Shown here: positions 21,157 to 31,408 of the stretch, in pieces
How the letters are laid out: each line of letters opens with the position of its first letter
Position numbering within the stretch: position 1 is the first letter of the stretch
Assembly: GCA_027186245.1 (NCBI GenBank)
Contig: CP114496.1
Coordinates: 9,574,001 to 9,638,000 of the forward strand
Direction: 5' to 3'
DNA length: 64,000 nt
Origin: Coriaria nepalensis
Lineage: Eukaryota > Streptophyta > Magnoliopsida > Cucurbitales > Coriariaceae
Notes under the pieces: generated by a model
What the model was told of the DNA's origin: nothing
Database searches by the model: none
The model's input: only the letters and a program-made list of their open reading frames with translations
Program-made: the position numbers and the translations under genes

Positions 21157-24100
21157 ATGGCTGCGAAGAAGGTAGAGGCACTCGAGGAGAAATTGGAGAG
21201 CGAAGTGATGGCGATCAAAACATCAATCGAAGAACGCTTCGCAACAGTACAACAGCAGTTTGCGCAGCAGAATTCGTCGTTGGAAGCCATATTGGGAAAA
21301 CTGACGGAGCTGCAGTTTAGGTCACCATCGAACCCTGACCAACTTGTGGGTGGTCATGGTCGGTCAGCAGGGGACACCGCCGGAGAAGGCAGCCAAGGCA
21401 GCCGCAGTGGCGGTGAGCGGGCTGCAAGGGGGAAACGAGCGGTGGACGGCGCAGTAGAGGGTGCGGGCGTCGACGGCCAACTTAGGGAAGAGTTCGGCGG
21501 CGAATTGGGGGAAGGTTCCGGAACGGCAGCACAGCCGTGGGGGACAGCGGGAAGGTTTCAATTCGGACATGGGGAAAAAGGTGCGGAACAAGGGCCAGCA
21601 GGCGGTTATGTGGCAGGAACTGCCGCGAGTGGTGAGGTAAGGGCGCCGTGGGCTGATTTTAGGGTTCCGGCGGAACCCCCATGGGCGGGCCAAGGGCAGT
21701 ACGCGGGCACACCAGGCAGAATGGGTGTGGATCCACAGATTCGCAAATTGAAGATGCCTATCTTCGAAGGCGAGGATGTGGCAGCATGGGTTTATAGGGT
21801 GGAAAGGTACTTTGAGGTTAATGGATTATCGGAAGGGGAAAAACTGCAGGCAGCCGGTCTATGTTTGGAGGGGCCGGCGTTGTCATGGTTTCAATGGTGT
21901 GGGCACCGCCGACCCATGGGGTCATGGACGGATTTTAAAGAAAGGGTGATGGTAAGGTTTCGGACTTCTCACGATGGCGACTTATATGAACAGTTCTTGG
22001 CACTCCGCCAAGAGGGGACAGTGTGGGAATACCGAGAGAAGTTCGAGTTGCTTTCCGGGCCATTAATGAGCGTCCCTCCGGAAATCTTAGAGGGAAATTT
22101 TTTAAAAGGGTTGAAACTGGAAATTCGGACAGCATTGAGGTTATTACGGCCCAAGGGACTAGAGGAGTATATGGACTTGGCTGTACAAGTGGAGGAGAAG
22201 AAAAATGCAAAAAAACAGCAAAGGAGCAGCCATGGCAGTTTTGTTCACAAAGGTTATTCCGGGACTCATAGCCCTCGGACGCAAACTGTCACCGTCGGTA
22301 GGGAAGCTCTGGGAGAGAGGAGAGCCGGGTACCGTCCAGAAGGGAATTTCAAAAGACTAACGGAGACAGAGATTGCGAACAAACGAGCAAAAGGGTTGTG
22401 TTTTCGTTGTGACGAGAAATTTTCGCCGGGGCATCATTGTAAGGAGAGGAGACTCCAAGTGCTAATGGTTGATGATGAGGAGGAAGAGATGGTAGAAACG
22501 GATGATGAGGGAGAGGAGAATCCGATGCATCACCACCTAGATTTAGCCGAAGTGTCGCTTAATTCGGTGGTCGGATTTACACCCTACCACACCATGAAGT
22601 TGAAAGGGGAAATTCAAGGGCAGAGTGTAACGGTTCTTATCGACAGTGGGGCTACCCACAATTTCATCTCTAACCGCGTGATTACGGAACTGGGACTAGA
22701 ATTAGCGAATACAGGCAGCCACGGGGTAACCTTGGGAACGGGTACTACGGTACGAAGTGCGGGTTCCTGCAAAAACCTGCGGTTGACGATGCAAGGGTTG
22801 GAGGTAATTGACGACTTCTTGCCTTTGGATTTGGGCAGTTCAGATGTGATCTTGGGAATGAAATGGTTGAGCTCGATGGGTGAAATGACAGTGAATTGGA
22901 AATTGTTGAGGATGCGGTTTCGTAGTAAAGGGCAAACCGTGAGACTAGAAGGAGATCCGAGTTTGTGTAAGACTCTAGTGGGCTTGAAAACTATACTGCA
23001 AACTATCGAGCGCGAAGGACAAGGGTTCCTGATCGAAGTAAATCCGCAAATGGGTAAGGATACGAAGGGGTGCCGCGCGGTGGAAGAGGCGGTGCGGGTA
23101 GTAGTGGACCGCTTTAGCGATGTATTCTGTATGCCCGTAGGGCTGCCCCCACAAAGAGATCACGAGCATGCTATAGTATTGAAAGAGGGGATGTCGCCAA
23201 TTAGCGTGCGACCTTACCGATATCCGCAGGCACAGAAAGATGAGATTGAGAGACTAGTGCAAGAAATGTTAGAAGCTGGCATTATACAGCCTAGTATGAG
23301 TCCTTTCTCTAGTCCAATTTTGTTGGTCAAGAAGAAAGACGGAAATTGGCGGTTTTGTGTGGATTATCGGGCTTTAAACAAAGGGACCGTACCAGATAAA
23401 TTTCCTATTCCGGTCATCGACGAACTATTGGATGAGTTACACGGAGCTTGCGTGTTCACCAAATTAGATTTGAAGTCAGGATATCACCAAATTAGAATGC
23501 GGAGAGAGGATGCGGCTAAGACAGCTTTTCGGACCCATGCGGGGCATTATGAGTTCCTAGTGATGCCTTTTGGGCTCACCAACGCCCCGGCAACATTTCA
23601 GTCACTCATGAACAAGGTGTTTCAGCCGTACTTGAGGAAGTTCGTGCTCGTCTTCTTTGACGACATCTTGATCTATAGCCGCTCGACTGAGGAGCATTTG
23701 GACCACTTGAAGGTCGTTTTAACGGAATTACAAGGTCATCAATTGTATGCGAATGAGAAGAAGTGCACCTTCGGGCAGCCTAGTGTGGAATATTTGGGCC
23801 ACATTGTTTCGGTTGAGGGGGTTTCGGCCGATCGGGCAAAGGTGGCGGCAATGCTGGATTGGCCAGTACCGAAGACATTGAAGGAATTGCGGGGCTTCTT
23901 GGGGTTAACCGGTTATTACCGCAAATTCGTCAAGGGTTATGGTACAATCGCGGGGCCTTTAACGGATCTACTCAAGAAAGATAACTTCCGTTGGGGCGAA
24001 TTGGCGGCAAAAGCTTTCGACAAATTAAAGCAAGCAATGGCTAGTGTTCCGGTACTCGCTTTGCCGGACTTCACGGCGACTTTTGTAGTAGAAACCGATG

Positions 24101-25995
24101 CATCGGGCTATGGGTTAGGGGCTGTCCTCATGCAGAATCAGCGACCGATTGCATATTTCAGTCAGGTTTTGACGCCGCGAGCTCGTCTTAAGTCTGTCTA
24201 TGAACGCGAGCTCATGGCCATTGTGTTTGCGGTGCAAAAATGGAGGCCGTATTTGTTGGGTCGGCGGTTTATCGTCCGCACGGATCAGCGGAGCTTGAAA
24301 TATCTGTTGGAACAACGTATGGTGGCGGAAGATCATCAACGTTGGCTGTCCAAACTGTTGGGCTACGATTTTGAAATACAGTACCGGCCGGGGTTGGAAA
24401 ATCGAGCTGCGGATGCGCTGTCCAGGCGCGTAGATGGGCCCCAGTTAGCGGCAATATCGCTCCCGCAGCTATTTGATATAGAGGGGCTCGAGTCGGAGGC
24501 GGCGGCAGAGTCGGAGGCGGCGGCAGACTCGGAGTTGAGAAAAATCAGAAAGGCTATTGAGGAGGGCAATGACGGGTACCCTGAGTACTCGGTAGTGGGG
24601 GGTCGGTTACTTTATCAAGGGCGTATAGTGATTCCGAAATCGTCGGTGCATATACCACGGTTGTTACAGGAGTTCCATGGTAGCGCAATTGGAGGCCATT
24701 CAGGAGTATTGAAAACTTACAAACGCTTGGCGGCCGAATTGTATTGGGTGGGGATGAAGACTGATGTGGAGCGATTCGTGGCAAGTTGCGATGTTTGCCA
24801 ACGACACAAGTATGCGGCCATGTCACCGGCGGGGCTGCTCCAACCCTTACCGTTGCCGGAAAAAGTTTGGGCTGAGGTGAGTATGGATTTTATCGAGGGG
24901 TTACCGCGATCGGAAGGGTATAGGGTCATTTTGGTGGTGGTTGACCGTCTGAGCAAGTATGCCCATTTTGTGCCTCTTCGGCACCCTTACACAGCTGTGA
25001 CCGTAGCCTCAGTGTTCATGAGGGAAGTTGTCCGTTTACACGGAGTGCCGGAAGCTATTGTCTCGGACCGCGACAAGATTTTTTTGAGCCAATTTTGGAA
25101 GGAATTATTTCGATTACAAGGGACGGCGTTGAAAAGGAGTTCTGCTTACCACCCGCAAACGGATGGCCAAACGGAAGTGGTTAACCGCTGCCTGGAAACG
25201 TACTTGCGGTGTTTTGTGTCGGACACCCCTCGACGTTGGGTGCAATGGTTGTCTTGGGCCGAGTATTGGTACAACACGTCATTTCACACAGCTTCGCAGA
25301 CCACCCCTTTTCGCATTCTCTACGGCCGCGACCCGCCCCCGCTGGTCCGTTATGGTCATCGCACCACCCCGGTCTCACAGGTGGAACAATACTTAGAGGC
25401 GCGGGATGACACGTTAGAGGAACTGAAAGGGCACTTAGCAAAGGCTCAACAAAGGATGAAACGGGAAGCCGATAGGCATCGGCGGGAGGTGCACTTCGAG
25501 ATAGGCGATTGGGTTTTCTTGAAGCTTCGGCCATATAGACAGAAATCCCTAGCTAGGAGGAGGAATGAGAAATTATCAGCTCGTTATTTTGGCCCGTACA
25601 AAGTGGTTGCGCGGATTGGGACAGTCGCTTACCGACTTGATCTACCGGCTACGGCGGCGATTCACCCGGTATTTCACGTATCTCAACTCCGAAAAGCCAT
25701 TGGTTCTCATGGGGCTTCTCCGACAATACCACCTAACTTGACGGCCGATTTGGAAGTGTTGTTAGAACCGATTGAGCTATGTGGCGTTCGACAAGGGACG
25801 TCGGGGAGGAAGGATACATGGGAAGTCTTGATTAAGTGGAGGAATCTGCCGGTCCACGATGCAACATGGGAATCATACGAGTTCATCGCACAACAATTTC
25901 CGGATTTCCACCTTGAGGACAAGGTGTCTCGTTGGGAGGGGAGTAATGTTAGACCATCAATTATTCATACTTATGTTAGGAGAAATAAAGCCTAG
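21157..25995 (+). CDS. Gag-Pol polyprotein with C-terminal chromodomain
   Basis: One open frame of 1,612 codons starts only 27 bases after the 5' LTR. Order along the protein: an N-terminal coiled coil (about 1-50); a Gly-rich linker; the Gag capsid region (about 195-340); a zinc knuckle near 414-427 ([14 protein letters not shown]); the aspartic protease site [11 protein letters not shown] near 495; reverse transcriptase with [10 protein letters not shown] near 835; RNase H with [10 protein letters not shown] near 980. Integrase follows, with its HHCC domain (about 1172-1213) and D, D, E residues near 1244, 1302 and 1340 ([28 protein letters not shown]). The GPY/F segment (RYFGPYKV) and a chromodomain (about 1554-1588, VLIKWRNLP and ATWESYE) close the protein. 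Chromodomains steer integration towards marked chromatin. All catalytic residues I checked are present. The last 16 codons and the stop lie inside the 3' LTR. Confidence 0.95.
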   Translation: MAAKKVEALEEKLESEVMAIKTSIEERFATVQQQFAQQNSSLEAILGKLTELQFRSPSNPDQLVGGHGRSAGDTAGEGSQGSRSGGERAARGKRAVDGAVEGAGVDGQLREEFGGELGEGSGTAAQPWGTAGRFQFGHGEKGAEQGPAGGYVAGTAASGEVRAPWADFRVPAEPPWAGQGQYAGTPGRMGVDPQIRKLKMPIFEGEDVAAWVYRVERYFEVNGLSEGEKLQAAGLCLEGPALSWFQWCGHRRPMGSWTDFKERVMVRFRTSHDGDLYEQFLALRQEGTVWEYREKFELLSGPLMSVPPEILEGNFLKGLKLEIRTALRLLRPKGLEEYMDLAVQVEEKKNAKKQQRSSHGSFVHKGYSGTHSPRTQTVTVGREALGERRAGYRPEGNFKRLTETEIANKRAKGLCFRCDEKFSPGHHCKERRLQVLMVDDEEEEMVETDDEGEENPMHHHLDLAEVSLNSVVGFTPYHTMKLKGEIQGQSVTVLIDSGATHNFISNRVITELGLELANTGSHGVTLGTGTTVRSAGSCKNLRLTMQGLEVIDDFLPLDLGSSDVILGMKWLSSMGEMTVNWKLLRMRFRSKGQTVRLEGDPSLCKTLVGLKTILQTIEREGQGFLIEVNPQMGKDTKGCRAVEEAVRVVVDRFSDVFCMPVGLPPQRDHEHAIVLKEGMSPISVRPYRYPQAQKDEIERLVQEMLEAGIIQPSMSPFSSPILLVKKKDGNWRFCVDYRALNKGTVPDKFPIPVIDELLDELHGACVFTKLDLKSGYHQIRMRREDAAKTAFRTHAGHYEFLVMPFGLTNAPATFQSLMNKVFQPYLRKFVLVFFDDILIYSRSTEEHLDHLKVVLTELQGHQLYANEKKCTFGQPSVEYLGHIVSVEGVSADRAKVAAMLDWPVPKTLKELRGFLGLTGYYRKFVKGYGTIAGPLTDLLKKDNFRWGELAAKAFDKLKQAMASVPVLALPDFTATFVVETDASGYGLGAVLMQNQRPIAYFSQVLTPRARLKSVYERELMAIVFAVQKWRPYLLGRRFIVRTDQRSLKYLLEQRMVAEDHQRWLSKLLGYDFEIQYRPGLENRAADALSRRVDGPQLAAISLPQLFDIEGLESEAAAESEAAADSELRKIRKAIEEGNDGYPEYSVVGGRLLYQGRIVIPKSSVHIPRLLQEFHGSAIGGHSGVLKTYKRLAAELYWVGMKTDVERFVASCDVCQRHKYAAMSPAGLLQPLPLPEKVWAEVSMDFIEGLPRSEGYRVILVVVDRLSKYAHFVPLRHPYTAVTVASVFMREVVRLHGVPEAIVSDRDKIFLSQFWKELFRLQGTALKRSSAYHPQTDGQTEVVNRCLETYLRCFVSDTPRRWVQWLSWAEYWYNTSFHTASQTTPFRILYGRDPPPLVRYGHRTTPVSQVEQYLEARDDTLEELKGHLAKAQQRMKREADRHRREVHFEIGDWVFLKLRPYRQKSLARRRNEKLSARYFGPYKVVARIGTVAYRLDLPATAAIHPVFHVSQLRKAIGSHGASPTIPPNLTADLEVLLEPIELCGVRQGTSGRKDTWEVLIKWRNLPVHDATWESYEFIAQQFPDFHLEDKVSRWEGSNVRPSIIHTYVRRNKA
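25934..25946 (+). promoter_or_regulatory. Polypurine tract
   Basis: GGGAGGGGAGTAA directly abuts the 3' LTR and would prime plus-strand synthesis. It is inside the coding frame. Confidence 0.8.
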
Positions 25996-26264
25996 CATAA
26001 CATAGTTATTATTAGTATTAGTCTTACTACTAGTATTATTATAAGGATTATTGTTATGAGGGGTATTTTGGTAATTGTTTGTAGTAGGATAATAAGCAGT
26101 TGAAGGGTTAGGGTTTAGGTATTCAGAAAGTTTGGGGAGTAAGGACTCTTAGGGAGAGACGGCCTACCTCTCGAATAGTAGGTCATCCTATGTTAGTTTG
26201 ATTATTCGATTATCGAAGAATAAAGTTTTGCCCTAGTCGTAATTATCTAGACCGGGTCCTATCA
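25947..26264 (+). repeat. 3' LTR (318 bp)
   Basis: Same start, end and sequence as the 5' LTR. Its first 49 bases also encode the end of the polyprotein. Confidence 0.95.
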
Positions 26265-26269
26265 TCCAT
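26265..26269. repeat. Target-site duplication, right copy (TCCAT)
   Basis: Matches 20807-20811. Confidence 0.9.
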
Positions 26270-26993
26270 CTCCAAAGTGAGTTCGCAGCTAGAGAACCGT
26301 ACAATCTAGCCATAACTGCGAAACAAAAACCAAAATCCTCTAATAATGAGACCAAAAATTATTTTACGGCAACGAAATTGAGAAGAATTGGAAGGAATCG
26401 ATTACCTTACTGTCAGATTTGACGGTGGCGAAAATTTCATCTTACGCGAGCCTCCTCGGCGTAGGAGAGAGTATTACCTAACAATGAAGGTCCGGCGGCC
26501 TCTCGATTTTGCTGATCGGAGGACGCGCCGCGTGCGAATGGCAGAGAGAGGGAGGCTTCGATTTTGGGGAGACTTTATGAACGGTTCATAAATTCATAGA
26601 GGTCTATACCAATTTATGAACATTTCGCGTGAATTTCTGGGAAAAGGGTAGAGGGGCGCATTTCGCGTGAATTTCCGGGACGAAGTATAGTCCGTTGGAT
26701 GAGAAACGACAAAAGATCCAGGCCGTTGGATACAAAACGGTAGGACTACAAGCTAGCCTGGTGGGCCATTTTGGGCCATTCACGGAAGAAGTCATTTCGA
26801 CTGCTTGATTGGATAAGAAGTGGCAACTACATGAAAAGTGGATACGAATAGGAAAGCCCAAACAGAAATTTATAATTTTGCAGTTCTGTCCAAATACAAT
26901 AAGACAATACGAAAACTAGTTGAACTGAATGAATAAATTTTCTAATTAAAATAAAAATAAATAAAAAACCCTTTAAACGTAGAAAGGATTGAA
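26270..26993. other. Interval between retrotransposon and DUF707 gene; possible split promoter/5' exons
   Basis: The minus strand from about 26590 to 26406 looks like a GC-rich 5' UTR ending in a GTAATC donor. A second short exon could begin at 26315 after TTCGCAG and would run into the retrotransposon. This is suggestive only. CATTTCGCGTGAATTTC occurs twice (about 26620 and 26658). GTGGGCCATTTTGGGCC at about 26761 is site II-like. Confidence 0.3.
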
Positions 26994-29645
26994 TCACTCA
27001 AAGATGACTGTTGCATTTGGGGGATCCAAACCCATTGCCTTATAATAGGCCCTCTCGGCATCCGCAATTCGGTCTTGAAATATTCTCCATTCCCTTTTAC
27101 ACCTATCTCTTACCTGCATTAAACAATTCTCAGCTTTCATACTGAAACAATACCATTTATGTGAATCCACCATTGCAATACATACAGGAGAGAGAGAGAG
27201 AGTAGTATAATCAGTGAACGTACCCCTTCCCAAGGCGCCTTACCAGACTCCGATTCCCCCTGTTGAAAGAAGAGAGTGAGAAAACTTAATTCTAGATGAC
27301 AGGAAGCCTGGAATTACAAGTGACTAAAATGGTCGATGTACCTGGTTCCCGAGCGAGGGAACACTTCTGTGAACGATCCATTGAGCATCTATAACTCCTA
27401 TTTTTTCATGTGCGGGCTGTTTCATTATGCAAATCAGACCGAAAACCTTAAAGATTATCAAGATAGATGGCAGATATATATGAGGTACTAACCTCGATGC
27501 ATTTTCTGAGTGCAAAATCTAGGCCCCATCCATGAACTAAGTCATTCTACAACATAACAGGAGAACAGTTTAAAAGAGCTAAATCAAATTCATTGTGTGT
27601 AAACAGCTAGAAGACCTAATGAAACTACCCCATACTTGGATCATGTGCCAAATACAGCGCCAAGCACTCCGAGAGAACACAGGTGCCATGATCTCAACAA
27701 ATCTGCATGTGCAAGTAATTATGATAGAACACCTAAGAATTCACAGTAATTTCTACCAAACGGAATCTGCTGGATTTTTTCTAATGAAAATGAACAAGAG
27801 TGAGTTATGATTACATACGCTGCACAAGGTGGCAGATGTGGATCAGTACACCAACCAGGTTTCTCCACTGCCTCCCTATATTTTAGTGATCAGAGGAATG
27901 AAACATTATTTCAAACTACAAAAGAACAGAGCAATAGAATGAGGTTCAACAACAATAAATGTTGTACTTGTGAGTTCTGCTCTTACTTGTGAACCTCTGT
28001 ATCATCTCTCTTTTTTGTCATCTGCCATGTTAATCCCTCATTTGGTTCTAAACCAGGCTGTGAAATCTCCAAACCGTATTTCCTTACAAGTTTAATGTAT
28101 CTGGGACAAAAAGATCTTGAGAATCAATTTTCCTCTCAACATTTTTTTCACATAAAGTAGGAGGGTAAAATTTCAACTTACTCCTCTGAATCAAAGTGAT
28201 CCAACCCCAGATCCTCATCCCAGATGAAAATGTAGTCATAGGAAGCCACAACATCGGGATGCAGAAACCGTTTGGCATACCACCTTTGCAAATATTTAAC
28301 GGGGTTAAGGTTGAACAATGAGCCTTAGAAGATGATATTGTAAAAACATTTTACAAAGTTATAACACAGTATATTAACAAAGGAACTCATTCCTGAGTCC
28401 TAACCATTTAGTTTGCTTTCGTATAGTCACATGGATAGCCCGCTTTGACCATTCCAATTCATCCCATTCACTAGCTCGACCATCATAGTGAAATAACATG
28501 ATGGTAAAGTTCTCTGAGAACTGTCAAAACAAAATCAGAAAGAGAAATAGAAACGTGCACACACACACAAACACAGCCTCGACTGACCTTTTTAACTGCT
28601 GCATCAATATTGTCTTTCTGATCAAAACCAACAGTAAAGGTAACTAGGTACTTTGGTTTAATGGTTAAGTCCTGCAAGGGCAACCTCCATCAATTAAAGA
28701 TGCAGATTAGAGAACAGATCTGGAGAATTAACAGCAATAACTGAGAAATTTTCATCAAAGTCGGGTCCAGTGCCAATATCCAGTGTTGTCTAGAAGGTAA
28801 GGAAAACTTATAGTTTGGTAACCTAATTAACAATTTCTGTCATCTGAGTATCAAGTATCAACTTTTTACCTAGGAAGCTAGGAAGTCATGCCCACAGGCT
28901 ATTCGCTTCCTTAGAAATTGTATGATAAACTAAGTTTTCAAACTGTGGTAGAAAATAAACACCTCATATGGGAGACCCCAGAGTCTGCGGAGGTAGAAAT
29001 CTGAGGTAGACTCTACAATTCCAGGAGGAAGTCTTTCAGCCCCACGTGGATTTGTTGGAACCCATATCTGCATTACACTCAGAGGTTTGAATTTTGAAGT
29101 CGGCAGATAGCAGCATAATTCAATAGAATCTAAAGGGAATAGATATAGATGCAGCAATTTGGTTCCAAAAGTGAAAAAAAAAAAAATGAACTTAACAAGT
29201 TTATGGTAAAAACAATACAGAAACTCATTGTGAACTCCAAATTCATTTAAAATTAAAGGCCAAAGCTCATATCTATTGCACGACCGTCAGTCAAGTTAAG
29301 TATGTTGATCTTACATTTGTCTCATTAAGTACGAAAGACTGCTTGTAGCTGCGTTTGTCACCTTTCAGAGAAGACCAAGCATTCAATAGTGCTTGCGTAG
29401 ATAGCCCAGTATATTTTTCTTCAAGGTATGTGATGTCTATAGAAGGAAAAAGACTGGATGGAAGATTCATCTACCAAATTCACACGCAAATCACTTTTCA
29501 GAGGGATCAGAATATGGACAAATACATTTTAGAAAATGTACAGATGGAGAAACAAGTGCACCTGCGTTAATGTGAGAGTGGGAACAGATACTCCTAAAAA
29601 GAAACCCAAAACACCTCCTAGAATAGTACTTACAACAAGCCTCAT
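26994..29645 (-). CDS. DUF707 family protein
   Basis: Thirteen exons join in frame to 389 codons: 29645-29562, 29470-29315, 29067-28963, 28671-28588, 28520-28405, 28283-28182, 28100-27987, 27875-27819, 27702-27636, 27546-27493, 27416-27342, 27259-27224 and 27113-26994. The N-terminus (MRLVVSTILGGVLGFFLG) is one membrane anchor, so it is probably a type II Golgi/endomembrane protein. The body carries the DUF707 signatures IWVPTNPRGAERLPPG, LRRLWGLPYE, LVTFTVGFDQ, the acidic WDEDLGLDHF and HGWGLDFALRKC. This family is sometimes labelled lysine-ketoglutarate reductase trans-splicing related, but its biochemical role is not established; a glycosyltransferase-like fold is only a guess. The upstream exon ending at about 30241 is non-coding (no in-frame ATG). 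No lesion seen. Confidence 0.9.
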
Positions 29646-31408
29646 TATCTCAGTACGTCCTCTGATGTTCCCACTGCAGCAAAACAGAGACCAAATATTC
29701 AGCTTACTTTGTTAATATTTTCAAGGACGGAACAAATTTGGCAACTACTCGAAGAATGAAGGTCCATCCAATAACAAACAAGAGTTTATTTTCTTTCCTT
29801 TTTTTTTTTTCCTTTTTTTTTTTTTCCTTCTTTTTTCAATACCTGCGTAGGGGAAGGGGCGTTCGGGGAGATCCCATATTTGTCGAAAAGTCCTCTAATA
29901 AACAGTCAAAGATGTTTGAAGCTGAAACCTAGTTAAGATCCATGCACTCAACACTTGCAGCCCTCAAACTTGAAGGTGGACAACAGCATCTTAAGAAAAT
30001 CAACCCAGATAATGGAATATTCGAAACTATAATTTTGTAGCTGATAAACAATACTAATATATATTCCATTCCAAACTACATAAATTAACACAATCAATAC
30101 GAATTTTATAACAGAGCTGGAAAACAATCAGATTATACCAGCTACAACAAATTCCAGATAAACTCGATCATCATATCAATAACTGAACAGACAAATGACA
30201 TTAACAAGCTTCCGAATCGAATAAAATCAAAGATTCATACCTGGAAAACAAATTCTATATAAGGAAATCAACAGATAAGACGATTCTTGATTCTCGGTAC
30301 ATGAAATCAAAACCTATATATTTATAAATCCCAAGGAAGACACAGCCTGTTAGACTTCGGATACTTTGACCAAACCAAATCCGCTGCCTTTCTAGCCGGT
30401 CAGATACCTATCAGCTTCCATTAGTAGGGCATACGCAGGAGCTCCGGAGAAATGAAGAGCGAGCAGGAAAACAAGGAAGCGAAGAAAAGATGAGCTACAG
30501 ATGATCAATGGGGAATTGAGATTTATGAAGGCATTTCAATTTTCCTCAGAAAGTCTCGCTTTCCGTTAATTTAATAGCTTGGGCATCGATCACGTGTCGG
30601 AAATTCACCATAAGCTTAAAATAGACCATTAATTTATGGAGTTTTAGTTGGGAAAATTTTATATACAGTAATAATTAGTAAATGCATCACGTTGATCGGT
30701 TTAGCTACAGGCCCAATAGGCACAAAAGTATCAGGCCTAATTAGGCCCAAAAAGGGAAATACAAGGCCTGCGAGTGTAAGAGATCAGGAAAAGGATTATG
30801 CTACGTGGCAGCTTGACAAAAACTAATTTTTGTATTATTATTATTTTTTGCCAAACCGACTATCTTGTAGGGAAAAACATACTTCATTTTTTAAAATGCA
30901 AAAAATGATTTTGAAAACCATTGCCAAGTTTACTCTAAATAAGGTTTTGTCATTTCAATTTTACTTACTAATTTTTCAAAACCTATTTTTAAAAAATCAT
31001 GACAATAAAAATTAATACCAAATAAATTTATCCCCTTCCAAAAAATAACATTTTATCTTTCAAAATATAAAAAAAAATATATATTTTATAAAGACGGTAC
31101 CAAACAAAGTCCTAATTTCTAACTTAAAGTAACCTTGTTATCCAGAAAATAGTCCATAAACGACGTCGTGCTTTAGTGGTATAATTATAGTAGAAGGTAT
31201 GGTTAGTCAAATCCAGTTATAAAAGGAGGGGAAAAAACCAAAATAGAAGGAAACAGAAAAATTAAACAAGTTCGATTTTGATTATTTTTCCGGTAAGGAA
31301 GAGAAAAAGGAATATGATCGAAGTGGAGTCGTAGCAGAGAGAATAAGAAATTCCGAGCTCCGAATCTCTTGGAGTATATGGGATTTTATTCCGGACACGG
31401 CGAAAACG
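29646..31408. other. Intergenic between divergent DUF707 and SGF29-like genes
   Basis: Contains the 5' UTR intron of the DUF707 gene (donor near 30240, acceptor near 29675), a poly-T/C tract at 29797-29837, and site II-like GGCCCA/GGCCTA motifs at about 30711-30765. The rest is AT-rich without a gene. Confidence 0.5.

Larger units (their letters stand above)
20812..26264 (+). mobile_element. Complete Ty3/gypsy chromovirus, Reina-like LTR retrotransposon
   Basis: A 5,453-bp element bounded by TCCAT target duplications, with two 318-bp LTRs (TG...CA), a tRNA-iMet primer site, one uninterrupted gag-pol frame and a polypurine tract. The RT/RNase H/integrase order makes it Ty3/gypsy. A C-terminal chromodomain makes it a chromovirus. 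The short LTRs, compact size and single ORF fit the Reina lineage; lineage is inferred from size and architecture, not from a tree. The LTRs read as identical, so the insertion is very recent and the copy looks autonomous. Confidence 0.95.

Noticed and set aside
24115..24956. Antisense ORFs within the gag-pol region
   Set aside because: They mirror the codon pattern of the real frame and show no independent motif.
26388..26591. Plus-strand ORF starting MEGIDYLTV next to the retrotransposon
   Set aside because: No family resemblance and overlaps a better 5' UTR-like reading on the other strand.
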